Assembly (NCBI RefSeq): GCF_000208925.1
Contig: NW_001914927.1
Coordinates: 19,679-64,228 of the forward strand
Source: Entamoeba histolytica HM-1:IMSS
Lineage: Eukaryota; Evosea; Mastigamoebida; Endamoebidae
Direction: 5' to 3'
DNA: 44,550 nt
Shown: positions 13,924-25,500 of the stretch, in pieces
Layout of the letters: each line of letters opens with the position of its first letter
Position numbering within the stretch: position 1 is the stretch's first letter
Program-made: the position numbers and the translations under genes
The notes under the pieces: model-generated
Seen by the model: the letters and a program-made list of their open reading frames with translations, nothing else
Database searches by the model: none
Told to the model about the DNA's origin: nothing

Positions 13924-15087
13924 TTATTTAATTTGAGTAATAGAATTATAAAAATCACGAATGGTATTATTAAACGAGTTGAACCTATTACTATTTGATA
14001 TAAAACAAAATAAAATAACATTAACATCTTCGTCATTTTCCCATAAATAAACTTTATTAAAATGTAATTTTATTTTATTAATTAAATTTTTTCGTTGTTC
14101 ATCATTTCTTGCAACTATATTATAAATAATCCCACCATTTACATCTTTAATTTTTAATTTCATCTTTTCAATCATTGACTCTTCAATAAATTTAGGATGT
14201 GGTGCTGCAATATCATTTTCATTTCTTACTTTGCAATCAACATCAATAATAATATAATCTGTTTTTATTTTATCAATATATTCAATTCCATCACAAACAC
14301 ATCGTTCTATCTCTTCTCCCGTGTTAAAACATTTAATTCCTGCTTCATTAACAACTTCATCAATTTCAACACTAAAAACATGTGTATTTTTACACCAATG
14401 TTTAATTCCACTTGCTAAAATATGAACACCACCACCAATAATAGTAATGTCTTTAATATTTTCTCCCACTTCATTAAATATTCCATAAACAATTCCTTTA
14501 AAATATGGAACTTCTTTAATACTTTCTACAATATCAATTTTTTTATTAATACTAATTCCTTCAGATTGAACTAAACTTCTTTCTCCTTCAAAAATAAGTT
14601 TTCTTGAATATTTTCCTTCACCTTCCTCTTTCCATGTTTCTTCAACCCAAAGTTTTCCATTAATTTTACTTTTTCCTTCAAACAATAATTCTCTTTTTCC
14701 TATTCCTGTTTCATCTGTCATTACTTGAATATCTCCTTTATATCCTTTATATTTTAGTATATTGCCTATTTCTTTAACTTCTTGATAAATTTCTTCTATG
14801 TCATTAACTCTGCGATGATAATCTATAGAAACTAGAATTGTTCTTTTATATCCTAATTCTTCTGATACTTCAAATTTACCTTTTCGTGTTGAAAAAAACC
14901 ATTCACTTTCTTTTCCTTGTTGAATGACATAAACAACAACCCCATCTTTCATTTCTATATTATCAATAACATCACAGTTATACATTTCAACTTTTGTTAT
15001 TTTATTAATAAGAGAAAGATTAATAATTTCTTTGTCATGAATAGTATTAAGTTGGTTTAGTTGCAAACAATTTATTTGAACTTCCAT
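13924..15087 (-). CDS. METTL13: METTL13 C-terminal-domain-type methyltransferase (putative eEF1A N-terminal methylase)
   Basis: This is a 387-residue class I SAM-dependent methyltransferase related to METTL13 (eEF1A-KNMT). Residues 161-177 (RKLIFEGERSLVQSEG) match the family block RRLIF....VVQSEA. Motif I is ITIIGGG at 214-220, the acidic strand-2 end is VEID at 240-243, D266 lies in CDG, and IIIDVDCK spans 279-286. AAPHPKFIEESMIEKMK (294-310) corresponds to the METTL13 segment PPPAFVEQSFL, and VNVILFCF closes the fold. Human METTL13 has two methyltransferase domains; the N-terminal one modifies Lys55 and the C-terminal one the N-terminus of eEF1A. Only the C-terminal type is present here, preceded by about 150 residues without a SAM motif. 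The gene begins 64 bases after the stop of the Nuf2-like gene on the same strand. Confidence 0.82.
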   Translation of the reverse strand: MEVQINCLQLNQLNTIHDKEIINLSLINKITKVEMYNCDVIDNIEMKDGVVVYVIQQGKESEWFFSTRKGKFEVSEELGYKRTILVSIDYHRRVNDIEEIYQEVKEIGNILKYKGYKGDIQVMTDETGIGKRELLFEGKSKINGKLWVEETWKEEGEGKYSRKLIFEGERSLVQSEGISINKKIDIVESIKEVPYFKGIVYGIFNEVGENIKDITIIGGGVHILASGIKHWCKNTHVFSVEIDEVVNEAGIKCFNTGEEIERCVCDGIEYIDKIKTDYIIIDVDCKVRNENDIAAPHPKFIEESMIEKMKLKIKDVNGGIIYNIVARNDEQRKNLINKIKLHFNKVYLWENDEDVNVILFCFISNSNRFNSFNNTIRDFYNSITQIK

Positions 15088-15151
15088 TATTTTTCTTAGT
15101 ATTATATTTTTTATTATTTATTATGAAATTAATAAGAATTAAATTAAATAT

Positions 15152-16417
15152 TTAATTAATTAAAGTATCAAGTGTTGAAAGAATTGATTTAAGTTGAAGA
15201 AGTTGATCATGTAATTCTCTAACCATATAAAAGTGTGTTGTTTTAATATTGTTAATTCTTTTTTCTATGTCTTTAATTATTTCAATAATAGTAGCTTTAT
15301 TACTTTTTGTTATTTCTACTTTTTTGTTAATATCTTCATAAATTAAATGTAATTGAGAAGTGTCTAATTCAAATTGGTTAATTTCTTTATCTACTTTTTC
15401 TTTCATTTTATTTCTTTCTTCCTCTTTTATTGCTTGTTCTTTTTCTTCTTTTTTTGTTTTATCTTCTAAGTCTTTATATTTATCCTCTTTGTGTTTAATT
15501 TCTTCACTTCGTTCTTTTTTTTCTTTGTTTATTCTTTCAATTTCTTCTTCTTTCCTTTTAATTTGTTCTATTCCTTCTTTAACAATTTGAATATTTGACC
15601 TCCAAACAACACATGATTGTTTGAGTGCATTATATCTCGTGATTTGATTTTCTTTCTTTTCTTTTTCTTTTTCAGTGTTATTAATTTCCTCTTTAAGTCT
15701 TTTAATTCTTTCTTCTTGTACTTTAATTTCTTCTATATTTTCTTGAATTTTTTTACTTCGTTCATTATATTCTTTCTCTTTCTTAATGCAGTCTTCTTTA
15801 ATCCTTTTGTCTTTTTCTTTCTGTTCTATTTTTTCTATTATATTATTAATTTCTTCTTTTATCTCTTTTATTTCTTCTTTAATTTCTTCTCCTTTTTTCT
15901 TTTCTTCTTCTTTTATTCTTTCATGTCTTTCTATCTCTGGTTGATCCCCTTCTTTTCGTTTAATTAACTCTTCCTTTTCTTTTCTTTTTCTTTTATACTC
16001 CCCTTCTTTCTCTTCTACTTCTTTTCTTTTTTCTTTATATTCTTCTATTATTTCTTCTTTTCTTTTTCCATACTCTTTGTGCTTTTCAAGATACTCCATA
16101 ATGCTCTCACACATCTTAAGAAATCGTTGTTTTTCCACAAACCCAATATCATTAATAATGTCAAAATCTTCGTACCCTAGTTTCCCCATTACTTCTCCTA
16201 ATTCTTTAATGTAAATTAATTTGGGTAATGAAATTGGACATGCTCCTTCAAGCATTCGGTTTCTTTCTCGCTTTTTAATTTGCATAGTTTCTCCCATTAA
16301 TACATTAAATACTCGTCGTGCTATCGTTGGGGTTGGTTTTGCAAAGTCTAAGTCTTTGAATTTTGTGTCAAAATTACTGTTAAAAAACATTGCTATTTGT
16401 CTTGATGTGTGACTCAT
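15152..16417 (-). CDS. NUF2: Nuf2-like kinetochore protein (Ndc80 complex)
   Basis: The protein has 421 residues. Residues about 1-120 form a compact helical domain with the Nuf2 calponin-homology pattern: a PTPTIARRVFNVLM helix, LPKLIYIKELGEVMGKLGYEDF, then DIGFVEKQRFLKMCESIMEYLEKHKEY. These correspond to the L..L....LM..LGY.DF and P..KR....L...INF..F blocks of Nuf2. Residues about 125-395 are an almost uninterrupted, highly charged coiled coil rich in K, E and I, ending in a short helix. Total length and architecture match Nuf2 (about 450 residues). Nuf2 pairs with Ndc80 to bind microtubules at kinetochores. The upstream AGTTC at 16443-16447 reads GAACT on the coding strand, a plausible GAAC box. 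A generic coiled-coil protein with a similar head remains possible. Confidence 0.7.
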   Translation of the reverse strand: MSHTSRQIAMFFNSNFDTKFKDLDFAKPTPTIARRVFNVLMGETMQIKKRERNRMLEGACPISLPKLIYIKELGEVMGKLGYEDFDIINDIGFVEKQRFLKMCESIMEYLEKHKEYGKRKEEIIEEYKEKRKEVEEKEGEYKRKRKEKEELIKRKEGDQPEIERHERIKEEEKKKGEEIKEEIKEIKEEINNIIEKIEQKEKDKRIKEDCIKKEKEYNERSKKIQENIEEIKVQEERIKRLKEEINNTEKEKEKKENQITRYNALKQSCVVWRSNIQIVKEGIEQIKRKEEEIERINKEKKERSEEIKHKEDKYKDLEDKTKKEEKEQAIKEEERNKMKEKVDKEINQFELDTSQLHLIYEDINKKVEITKSNKATIIEIIKDIEKRINNIKTTHFYMVRELHDQLLQLKSILSTLDTLIN

Positions 16418-16447
16418 TTTTCTCTTTCTTTTTGTTTTATTTAGTTC

Positions 16448-17947
16448 TTATCTTTTCTTCTTCACCTTGTTCATCTCTGTTTTGGATTTTCACTATTTAT
16501 TCATCGTTCTTGCCTACATGTCTTCCTCTTCTCTATGACTCTCTTTAATTCATTGTGTAAACATATTGAAGTTGTCTGAAACTAAAAAATGGAAAGACGT
16601 GGTGATGACAGCCAATTTGATAAAGTTTCTGGAGAGTAGAGTGACAATGGTTGATGCTTTGCAAAAGCTATGAAGAAAAGTGAAGTTATGAAGAAGTACA
16701 GAATTAAAGAGTAAGAAAAACTTACAGTTAAATGAATATTATAAGAAATGAAGAGAAGAAATATAAAAGAGTCAAAGAAGTAATAAGAAACAATAACAAT
16801 AATAAACAGAGAATAATATACTAGAAGATTAAAAATGGATTGGTTATAAGAATAATTAAGAAAATAATCTTTTGAAATTCAACTTAACATAAGTTATTTC
16901 AATGTCATAAATAAACAATATGAAATAAAAGAAATATAAAAAAGAATATTATATGATAAGTTAGTTTATAAGTAATATATACAAATTTAATAAACAAGTA
17001 TGAGAAAGAAATGAATATGAATTATATCAAAGCTAGAAATAAAAGACTAAATGAAATAAACAAACTTATTTTCATATTCTACAGTCTCATTCATATTATT
17101 TATTTTGTTTTACTTTCAGAAGGTATTTTCAATACCAACAATTAGTTTTAAAGACAAAGTAAAACAGAAACAATAAATAATTATGATAAATAACTAAAAT
17201 AAGAAATAAATCTACATGGAATAAATAAAGACAAATAAATAAGAAATAATATAAATACAGTGAACAATGAAATGAATAATAATAATAACGTGGTATGCAT
17301 ATTATATACATTCATAACACATGATTAAATATGAATAACTATAAAAAAGAGATAACAATGGTAAAATAAAATTAGATAATGATGTATTAATACCACTAAT
17401 TAAATGATCATATTTTATCAGTCGATAATTTAAAAGAATATGAATCTATTAATAATAAAAGAAAATAATAAACTGACTATTTAACATAATTTAAACGGAT
17501 GATTAATAATAAAGATAATTGAAATGACAAACGCATATTTTTATAATACACTTCAATAGAAAGAAATAAAGAAAATGAAATCAATTATAAAATACAAGAA
17601 TATATAGAATTGCTGAAACAAAACTTAATTTCATTCATTAAAATAAATGTAATTCTGACATTAATATTTTAACATTTTTTACATGAATGAGTTTAAATTT
17701 GATTATATTCTTTATAATACTGTTATTAATTCAAATTAAATTACTTGATGTTAAATAATTGGTAAGAAAAGAGTATAATAACCAATGTAATCCGAGAGAA
17801 GCAATAAATATCTAATTATATGAGAATTAATAAACTAAAATGAATAAAAAAAGAAATATTTCACTAATACCTATAATTAATATACCATAATCTATTGACT
17901 ATAAAACTTAGTATTAAGAATCATTTTAATAAAGGCCCAAAAATAAT
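16448..17947. other. Gene-free purine-rich stretch with coding fossils
   Basis: No intact gene is present. The top strand is A/G-rich throughout. At 16589 a short frame starts MERRGDDSQFDKVSGE and stops. Nearby, in another frame, FAKAMKKSEVMKKYRIKE ends at a stop near 16710. Around 17370-17460, LDNDVLIPLI and, after a one-base frame change, DHILSVDNLKEYESINNKRK are readable. Together these suggest one or more decayed plus-strand genes of unknown family. Confidence 0.45.
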
Positions 17948-18296
17948 CAAAGAAATAATGAATCTAAATAATTTACAAAAATGAAAAAAAGATACAAAAT
18001 ATTTCATCAATAGAATATTCCACTTTATTATATTTTGCTCCTAAAATAAAATAAATAAATAATAAATATACAATCTGTATATATTTATGTTTATATTTTA
18101 TATTCATTTATATTCATTTTGTATGAAATATTAATGAAATTGATGTTTTGATTCATAATAATTATTTATTTCTATTCTTTTTATTATTTTATTATTATGT
18201 TATTTATATGTCTTATTTTTATATATTTATTTTTATTTCTCTGTTTATATTATTTATATCATTTGTTTATATATGTTCTTATATTCTTCTTATTTT
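17948..18296 (+). repeat. Diverged inverted-repeat arm B (partner at 1-340)
   Basis: This is the reverse-complement partner of the stretch at the left edge of the window, some 17.6 kb away. It holds the same ordered landmarks, including TTCCACTTTATT, GCTCCTAAAATAAA, AATATACAATCTGTA, TTCATTTTGTATGAAATATT and TTTCTCTGTTTATATTATTT, with small indels. The hydrophobic open frames within and after it are composition-driven. The strand bias of the surrounding DNA reverses at this point. Confidence 0.8.
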
Positions 18297-20546
18297 ATGT
18301 TTTTTCTATTTATATTATTTAGATTTTCTTATTGTTATTCTTTTCTATTTAGATATATTTGTTTATTTGTTTATTCATCTTTTCATCTTTTATATTATTA
18401 TCATTTATATCTATTTTGGATTTATATTTATTCTCTTTTGATTTATATTAATATTAATTTTATATTTTATATTTTGATTTTATTATTATATCATTGACTA
18501 TCATTTCTCGTTTTATTTATCATTTATTCGTGTTAATCTTTTGTTTTTATATTCTATATCATATATTCATATCATTTTCATTTATATTTTATCACTTATT
18601 ACATGTTATAATAATAACATAACACATATTATTGAATATATAATAAACATCATAATGGAATTATACACATAAATAATAAACATAAAACGAATAAAATATT
18701 TTTCAACAATAAAACAATATTAATTATTTTACATCATTAAATTAGACACTTTTTATTGAATATTTCTAATTTTTACAATAAAAATACACCATTTATTTCT
18801 TCTTTTCTTCTTTTATCATCTCTTTTCTTTTATTACTTTTTATCTTCTTTCTATTATTTGTTTTTTGTCGCCTTCTTGACACATATGCAATTTCTCTATT
18901 TTCAATTTATAATAAATATCATTTTTATTACATTTAAAATTCTATTTCTTGTTCATGTTTTTATGTGTTGTTTTGTTGTGAACATTCTTCATCTTATTCA
19001 CAAAAAATAATAGACTCATTAGACTATGATGTTTCTTTATTTTATTTCATTCTTTATTCTTCTTATTTAATGTTCTTTCTTATTTGTTCTTTATTGTTAT
19101 CAGCTGGAATTTCATCTTTGTTGCATGTACATCATGGTGGTGAAGTGTATTGTGATTTTGTATTATTATTCTCTTTATAACTATAAGATTCTGAACTTGT
19201 TGTTCTTGTATATTAACATTCAATTATTCATTATTTCAAATATATTAGATTCTCATTCAAATTTATTCATTGGAGTAACATTTATTGTTTTTCAAAAATT
19301 ACAACTCTAAATATCAGTAATTATTATCTTCATTATCTATTTTTCATTTATTTGTGTCATTTTATTATCTTTCTTCTTATTTTATGTTTTTATTATTTGT
19401 AAATGATATTCTTCATGAGTTTTATTCATTTATTATCATTTTCTTTGTAATTCTTTTTTATTTGAATGTTTAGTTTATTTTCTCTTTCATTTGTTTGTTC
19501 ACTTCATTTTGATTCTTTTCATATTCCGTCTTTTTCCATTTTCTTCTTTGTTTATTCTTTTCAGCAAATTCTTTTGGGTAGTTCATCATTTCTTTATTAA
19601 ACTTCGGCATTTAGACTCATTTATTGAATTTCTTATCCTTCTCATCATTTGTTATTTATCAATTATTCATATTCATTTATTTTAATTCTTGTTGTTTTGG
19701 AGATTTGTTCAATACATTAAATTATTCATTTTATATGTTTTATGTTGTTTTGAGTTATTTGAATTAATTGTTTTATCTTATTGAAAAGATGTTATTAAAA
19801 TTATTGTTTTATTCATTTTATCAATTGCTTTGTTTAAGTCATTTATAACTTTATATTGTTTGTTGTTCTTTGTCTTTATGTTTTATTCTATTCTTATTTT
19901 ATTGTTTGTTTTGAAGTGTTGTTTGTTTCTATGTATTTATTATTCCTTTTTATTCTTATTTTTGATTTGATTTCTATTTCTTCATAATGAAATTATCCTT
20001 TATTATTGTTTATTATTTCATTTATCTATCAAATACATTTTGATTGGATATTTTGACTTGTTTCTTAATTTCATTTGAAAGATTATTGTTTAATGAATTG
20101 AACTTTGTTGATTTATTCTATCTTATTTCTTATTCTTATTATGTATTGTTATTTTTCTATCTTGTTTTTATTCTGTCATTATCATTCTGTAACTATTAAA
20201 TCATTTCTGTTTCTTGAACTTGTCTCTTTCTTATTTTCTTTGTGATTTTTCTCTTTCTTATTTTCTTTGTATTATTGAATTGTATTGATTATCTCGGTTA
20301 TTTATTGTCTGTTATCTTCTTTCTTATTTTCTTTATTTTTCATTTCGTTGCTTATTCATTTCTTTTTGTTAAAACTCTTCATCTTCATTATTTCTTCATT
20401 ATTTACTTAAATATCTTTTCTGTTTATTTGTATGTTGAAGTTCTTTGTTGATTTACTATATGGAGAATGACATTTCCATTCTTCTTTTTATGATTTATCA
20501 ATTCTATCTTCCCAAAAAAAAACAAAACAAAAAATTATCAATGACT
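18297..20546. other. Gene-free pyrimidine-rich stretch, probable minus-strand gene fossil
   Basis: The top strand is T/C-rich over more than 2 kb, so the bottom strand is purine-rich, as in Entamoeba coding strands. Read on the minus strand, fragments such as YPKEFAEKNKQRRKWKKTEY (about 19580-19520) and INDLNKAIDKMNKTIILITS (about 19840-19780) appear between stops and frame changes. This pattern fits a decayed coiled-coil protein gene. No family is recognisable and no intact frame survives. The open frames on the plus strand are hydrophobic noise. Confidence 0.45.
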
Positions 20547-22118
20547 TTATTTTTGTGCAAAGAATTTCTCTATCTTCTCTTTCTCAATTTGAATCTCTTC
20601 TTCATCATTGGATTTCTTCTCGATTTGTGCTTTGCATTCACACTTGTTTCCATTTGAAAGTCTTCCACCAACAGTAATTGTACCATCTTCTTCAACTTGT
20701 ACTACAAACATAACATATCTGTCTTCTTTTGGAATATTACTAATAACATATCGTCCTAATGATTTATCTCCTTCAAATAATTCTGTTTGTACATCCCATC
20801 CTGTAACCTCAACATATATTTCATGTTCATGTGGAATTTCTGTGCCATCTTCAACAATAGTGTGATTCCCATCAACTCCTGCCATCTTGATGGGATGTGC
20901 TGTAACTTCAGTAATACTCCTAATCATTCCTTTCGAATGCTCAAATGCATATCGTGCTGCTCCTTGTGATACAACTAAGTTACAATCTATATTATCATTG
21001 ATATGTGACGACGAACTAAACTTCTTGGTTAATAACTCTTTGATTTTAGGAATTTGTGAACTTCCTCCAACAAGCATAACTTCGTCAATCTGTGTTGTTT
21101 TAATTCCTTTCTTTTGCATTATCTCATCTATGCATTCCATACATCTATCAAATTCTTTTTTATTACATTCTTCAAACTCACTTCTATCAATAGAAATAAT
21201 AAATTCATCTTCATCAACTAATTCGGATAAGTCTAATTCACAATATGAATTGGCTGATAATTCAATCTTTGCTTTTTCAACCTCTTTTCTTAATCGATAC
21301 CTTCGTTGTTTCTTCATTTTCTTTTGTGAACGACTGTCACTTCCTTTCAAAATAAATCTTCGTGCTTTTTTCTCATCAACTTCTTTCATTTTACTTATAA
21401 CAAGTTCCATGAAATTCATATCAAAATCTAATCCTCCTAAATGAACATCACCACCAGTCGCTCTAAACTTAAATTCTTCTCCTTTCTTTTCTAATATAGT
21501 AACATCAAGTGTTCCTCCTCCAAGATCAAATGCAAGATACATTTGATCTTTTGTACTTTCTAATCCATATGCATATGCAGCTGCTGATGGCTCTGCCAAC
21601 AATCGAATTAAACTAAACCCTGCCATTAATACTGCTTTTTTGGTTCGATCTTTTTGTGAATCGTCAAAGTATGCTGGAACTGTAACAACAGCTCTTAAAC
21701 TTATATTGTCTTTAATATTTAATCTTCGTTGAATTTCAATTTTAATTGCTTTTAAAACAATCGCTGAAACAACCTCTGGCTCGACTCGTTCTTCTTCTTT
21801 ATCAGGATAGTCAACCACAACCAGACAATACCCATCATCCCCTTTAACTATTTGATATGGGAAATAGTTTTTATTAATATCTTCTTGCACTTGTTCATCA
21901 TCAAATTTCTTTCCAATAAACCTTTTTACTTCACAAATGGCAGTAGGCTTTGGAATTCCAACACTAACAGGTTGAGTGAAAAAATCAACAGTTGACGGAA
22001 TTGTTGAATTTCCATTTAAGTAATTGATACATTCATATTTGTTTGTCTGAGTATTAAAGAAATGACAACAACAAAATGTTGTTCCTAAGTCAATACCAAC
22101 AACTGTCTCTTGTTGCAT
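20547..22118 (-). CDS. Divergent Hsp70 lacking the helical lid
   Basis: This 523-residue Hsp70-family ATPase has phosphate-1 motif VGIDLGTT at 7-14, RAVVTVPAYF near 143-152, RLLAEPSAAAYAYG near 173-186, phosphate-2 motif LAFDLGGGTLDVTIL near 193-207 and adenosine motif VMLVGGSSQIPKI near 348-360. A basic patch (KKMKKQRRYRLRK) precedes the KAKIELS helix. The substrate-binding beta domain is present, with TELFEGD and the LGRYVISNIP strand, but the family linker (LLLDV) is replaced by ITEVTAHP. After about residue 495 only a short KE-rich tail remains, so the roughly 100-residue alpha lid and any EEVD terminus are missing; normal Hsp70s are about 640 residues. The sequence after the stop encodes no lid, so this is not a recent frameshift. 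It is probably a cytosolic specialised chaperone with fast, non-trapping substrate binding (inference). Confidence 0.85.
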   Translation of the reverse strand: MQQETVVGIDLGTTFCCCHFFNTQTNKYECINYLNGNSTIPSTVDFFTQPVSVGIPKPTAICEVKRFIGKKFDDEQVQEDINKNYFPYQIVKGDDGYCLVVVDYPDKEEERVEPEVVSAIVLKAIKIEIQRRLNIKDNISLRAVVTVPAYFDDSQKDRTKKAVLMAGFSLIRLLAEPSAAAYAYGLESTKDQMYLAFDLGGGTLDVTILEKKGEEFKFRATGGDVHLGGLDFDMNFMELVISKMKEVDEKKARRFILKGSDSRSQKKMKKQRRYRLRKEVEKAKIELSANSYCELDLSELVDEDEFIISIDRSEFEECNKKEFDRCMECIDEIMQKKGIKTTQIDEVMLVGGSSQIPKIKELLTKKFSSSSHINDNIDCNLVVSQGAARYAFEHSKGMIRSITEVTAHPIKMAGVDGNHTIVEDGTEIPHEHEIYVEVTGWDVQTELFEGDKSLGRYVISNIPKEDRYVMFVVQVEEDGTITVGGRLSNGNKCECKAQIEKKSNDEEEIQIEKEKIEKFFAQK

Positions 22119-22526
22119 TAGACTTAATTAATTGATTAATAAGATGATTTTTCTTCCTTTAAAATTTAGTCTAAAAATGAACGTAGTTTTAGGTGTGTTA
22201 TTGGTTTGTAATGAGAGAGTGTTTGACAAATAAATTCATGTTTGTGTGGTTGTTAGACTGTGAATTGTTTGAGATACTATATTCAATGAGAAATATACTT
22301 CTTATAATAATTTCAGCTCAACTTCTTTTTTCCAACAATAAAAAAATGTAAAATCAATAAAATAATAAGTATTACCAATATTATCTATTTCAATTCAATT
22401 AATAATGACATAATAACAATATATTAAATTTTGTCATATTAAAAAAATAAAAAATAAAAAATTTGAAACAAAAAATAAAAAAAATAAAATAAAAAAAGTT
22501 TGAAAGTGTTGAATTTGTTATAATTA
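22119..22526. promoter_or_regulatory. Divergent intergenic region
   Basis: About 400 bases separate the divergently transcribed Hsp70-like and 1589-residue protein genes, so both promoters must lie here. It is A+T-rich, with poly-A runs around 22440-22500. No clear GAAC or initiator match was found next to either start codon. Confidence 0.4.
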
Positions 22527-25500
22527 ATGTTGCATCAGTCACTAAACCATAGAAAAAGAACGTTTGAAGAGTTTATTAGTGGGAGTTTGTGTATAGAAAC
22601 GACAGAAGATATGATTCAATTTTTTCAAGACATTTCAAGGTTTATAGAAACAATAATGCCAACAAGAAAGATTGTCCTTTCACGAAGTCGAAGTGAGAAT
22701 GTATTTCGAATGTCACAAGTGAGAGGAGAAGACAAAAGAGCTGAATTAACAAAAAAATCATTATCAGATTGGTTAAAAGCTAATTCTCTAATGATTGGAC
22801 AAATGTTAAATTCAAATATAGCAAATAAACAAGTATATGAAGCGGCAATTCTTACAGTTAGTTTTATGTCAGAAATTAAAGTATTAAAAGAAGGATTGAT
22901 GTTAGAATTATTAAAAAACACAATAGATAAAGATTGTTTTATTCAAGTTGGAGAACTTTTAATAGCAGCAGCACCATTTATGCAAAATGAAGAAGCAGAG
23001 AATATATTTAAAGTGATGAGTAAATGGAAAGGACATGTAGAAACATTAGTTCCATTATTAGCACGATTTGTTAGTATTTCAGCTAAAATAGGATTAAAAT
23101 ATGCAGCTAAAGAAAGAACAATAGGAGTTGTTCAAAGATGGATTCAAGGATGTAATAATCCAAAAGAAAGTAGTTATTGGATGAAAGAAATTCATGAAAT
23201 ACTTAAATTATTAACACCACATGCACTAGAAGATATGATGAATGAAATGATGAAAGAGTTAATAAAAGGAGAGAAAGAACCATTAATTCAAATAAAATTA
23301 TTAACAAGTGCATTAAGTGTAAGAGGAGATGGAACGGGAATAGATAGAGATTTTATTGGAATGAAAAAAGTAATTGGATATTTAGAAGAAATAACAATAG
23401 AAAATAGAGAAGGACCAATGGTAAATGCAGCACTGGAATATATTAGAATGTATATTGAAAGTACTCATTTATCAATTCCAGCACAATTATTATTACAATT
23501 ATGTATTATAATGACAGATTCACTTGATATGGCAGATACATTATTTAGATGGTTAAATGAAACAGTTGTAAAAGAAAGAAAAACACCAGCACATGATGTA
23601 ATAGTAATGTTAATGAAATTTATTGAAGGACATATTTCTTCTGTAGATTCAGAAAGTGGAATGATTTGTTTACAAAGGGTATTAGTTCATTATAATCAAA
23701 CAGTGTGTAAATCAATAATTGTTGTTGATAACAAAATAGAAGTAATAGATAAATCAGGAAATGGATTATATGGAATTCATTTATTATGGGAAGTTGCAAT
23801 GGCAAATAAAAGATTATATACTCCAATAGTTAATTTTATGGCGAAATTCTTTTGTAATGTACCTTCAACTTTATGTTCATATATTGTTGATACATTTACA
23901 ACATTATGTACATCAACTGATACAAATTATTTAGTTAAAACACTTATTTTATTTATTGAAAAAACAAGTGAATTAATAAGAGATCAACCAGAAAAAAATA
24001 TAGTTAATGTTTATTTAGAAGAAGTTAATGATGAGTCATGGAGATGTGATAAATTTAAAGTAAATGTTCAAGTAATTAATAATAAAATAGATGAAAATAT
24101 GAAAGATTTATTAGAAGAACAACAAACTACATTAGAAAATTTTGAAAGAACAAATAAATTGATATTTTTAACAAAAGTTGGAATTGAAAATGTAGGAAGA
24201 ATGAAAATTGTTTTATCAAAAAAAATGAAGTCATTAATAAATGAAATTAGAATAAAAGTACCTAAGTCATTTGATTTTGTTCAGTCAATTGATGAAGAAG
24301 AATTAGCAGGAAGAATTAAAATAATTTGTAAAGATGTTGAATTAACTGATGGGAAAAGTGTTATTGGAAAAGATGTAATTATTAAATTTGGAGAATATCA
24401 ACCAGTCATTTATAGTGAATATTATGAAGAAGTAATTAAACGAGTAAGATGTGTTGATAAAAATTTAGTTGAAAGATTAACTGAAGTTATTAGATCAAAT
24501 AATGAAACTGTAGCATTTTCAGGATGGCAATTATTAGAAGCGTTATTTGATTTTATTGCAGAAGGAAGTGAAATTGATACATCATTAAATGGTTTATGTG
24601 AAAATAAAATAGATGGAAGTTTATTACCATCATTAGCATTTGTTGTTAAATGTTTAGCAGAAGAACGAGAATCAGTTGAAATGACAGTAGAAAGGTATTT
24701 TTGGAAATTACTAAGTGTAACGTGTCAAATGATTCAAGAAAGTAATGTTGAGTCTTCAACAATTAGAGGTGTTATTATTGAACAATTATGTCATATTATT
24801 TGGCATACTCTTATAAAACAAAGTGAATATAGATGGTGTAGTGAAATGCAAAGACAATTAAATATTAAATTATTAGAATTTTGTAAAGACCAATTACTTC
24901 AATGGCAGCAAAAAAATGAAACAAATGATACAACACATTATTATACTTATTGTTTACTTCATTTCTTTTTATATATTGGAATGATGTTTTGTAATTATAA
25001 TTATTTTAATGAATGTTTCTTTAAAAGTTGTATTTCAGCAAAATCAAAAGAAGATGTTATTAATATTTATTGTATTCTTGATTGGTTTATTGAAAATGAT
25101 CAACAAAAGAAAAAGGTTATTGGATTATGTGAATATTGTTTTTCTCAAAATGTTTCTTCATCATCAATTAATTATGGTTATTATAAATTATTATCTGAAT
25201 TATTTTTAAGATATAAAAAAAATGGTGGTAATTCTGAATTATTTAATTCTTTATGTAAATCATTTATTGAACAATTTATGTTATTTATTAATCCATTAAT
25301 TAATAATAATATTCAATTAAATGGTTTATTAACAATATGTATTTCTATTGCAGAAGTATATCCTGAATTATTTCAAGAATATAATCTTTTTATTAAATTT
25401 ATTCCATTTATTAATGCTTATTTATTCCCGTTAACTACTGATATTGAAACTTTAAATCATTTTCCTCGTTGTAAAAGTATTGAATCACGAAGATTATGTT

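Noticed and set aside
18148..19685. Several hydrophobic open frames suggesting small membrane proteins
   Set aside because: The F/L/I/Y-only composition follows directly from the T-rich top strand. The frames overlap each other in different phases and lack promoters or balanced codon use.
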